This document shows, piece by piece, positions 63,270 to 64,000 of a DNA stretch of 64,000 bases. Below the pieces are notes generated by a model. That model had not been told where the DNA came from. It did not search any database and was given only the letters and a program-made list of their open reading frames with translations. The stretch is taken from the NCBI GenBank assembly GCA_902585365.1, contig CACIDF010000003.1:1-64000 (forward strand), written 5' to 3'. This DNA comes from an uncultured Pelagibacteraceae bacterium. GTDB taxonomy: Bacteria; Pseudomonadota; Alphaproteobacteria; Pelagibacterales; Pelagibacteraceae. Position 1 is the stretch's first letter. Every line of letters begins with the position of its first letter. Both the position numbers and the translations under genes were made by a program.

Positions 63270-64000
63270 CTATAAAAAAAATAGGCACCTATTCCTAAAA
63301 AAGAAAGAAAACCAATAACATCTGTAATTGTTGTTACAAAAACACTTGATGCTATTGCGGGGTCTATATTAAATTTTTTAAGTGTAACTGGTATTAAAAT
63401 TCCAAATAAACCGGCAACAATCATATTTAAGACCATAGATACAGAAATAATTATAGATAATACATAATCTTTAAACCATAACTGTACAATCAACGCACTG
63501 ATAATTGCAAAAATTATTCCATTAAGAACTCCAATATTAAACTCTTTTAATACAATCTTTAAAAAATTACTATCTGTTAAGTCGTTCGTAGCAATTCCTC
63601 TTATTGTTACAGCTAAAGTTTGCATACCTGCATTACCACCCATTGAGGCAACTATTGGCATCAAAAATGCTAAGGCAACCATTTGTTCAATAGTTGCACC
63701 AAATTTACTAATTACCCATGTTGCAAGAAAAGCAGTAAATAAATTTAGTAATAACCAATTAAAACGTCTTTGTGTTTTTTTAATTACTCCATCTGTGATC
63801 TCTTCATCACCTACCCCGGCCAATCTTAAAGTATCTTCTTCTGCTTCCTCTTTTAAAACAGTTAATATATCATCACTTGTAATCATGCCTACTAATTTAC
63901 CGTTTTTATCTATGACAGCAGCAGAATTTAAGTTATAGTTTTCAAATAACCTTCCCACTTCTTCTTTGTCCATTTCTACTGGTATTGTAACTTGTGACTC
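63266..64000 (-). CDS. mgtE: Magnesium transporter MgtE (5' part outside window)
   Basis: CBS domain 'NYNLNSAAVIDKNGKLVGMITSDDIL' then 'MPIVASMGGNAGMQTLAVTIRGIAT'; frame stays open through base 64000 (…ESQVTIPVEMDKEE). Confidence 0.94.
   Translation of the reverse strand, partial: ESQVTIPVEMDKEEVGRLFENYNLNSAAVIDKNGKLVGMITSDDILTVLKEEAEEDTLRLAGVGDEEITDGVIKKTQRRFNWLLLNLFTAFLATWVISKFGATIEQMVALAFLMPIVASMGGNAGMQTLAVTIRGIATNDLTDSNFLKIVLKEFNIGVLNGIIFAIISALIVQLWFKDYVLSIIISVSMVLNMIVAGLFGILIPVTLKKFNIDPAIASSVFVTTITDVIGFLSFLGIGAYFFYS

Noticed and set aside
1-64000. CRISPR arrays, IS elements, toxin-antitoxin or classical defence systems
   Set aside because: No regularly spaced repeats, transposase, Cas, restriction-modification or TA signatures were seen; apart from the solitary recombinase there is no mobile-element gene.
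1-64000. Many poly-A/poly-T runs of 7-10 nt
   Set aside because: Explained by Lys/Phe/Asn codons and AT-rich composition; not evidence of phase variation.

Overview
This 64 kb, very AT-rich window reads as a streamlined alphaproteobacterial chromosome of the SAR11/Pelagibacterales type. That assignment is an inference from gene content, gene order and composition; no database was searched. Most of it is densely packed housekeeping DNA: rib/nus/thi, rsh-pyrE-pdxJ-acpS-lepB-rnc-recO, gatCAB, pyrBC-plsY-topA, an H+-PPase, and a four-subunit sarcosine oxidase operon. Two tRNAs are present: Glu-TTC on + and Ser-GCT on -. The least ordinary stretch is about 5.28-9.73 kb. It holds a long gene-poor segment, a short O6-alkylguanine-DNA methyltransferase, a GC-rich hairpin-rich block on the minus strand (about 5.98-6.17 kb) that looks like an undescribed structured RNA, a solitary tyrosine recombinase with a palindrome-rich promoter, and a three-gene FkbM/glycosyltransferase cluster. 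Two features missed by the ORF track are a 56-aa lipoprotein between argC and hom, and rpmF. A SAM-II/SAM-V-like pseudoknot precedes metY.
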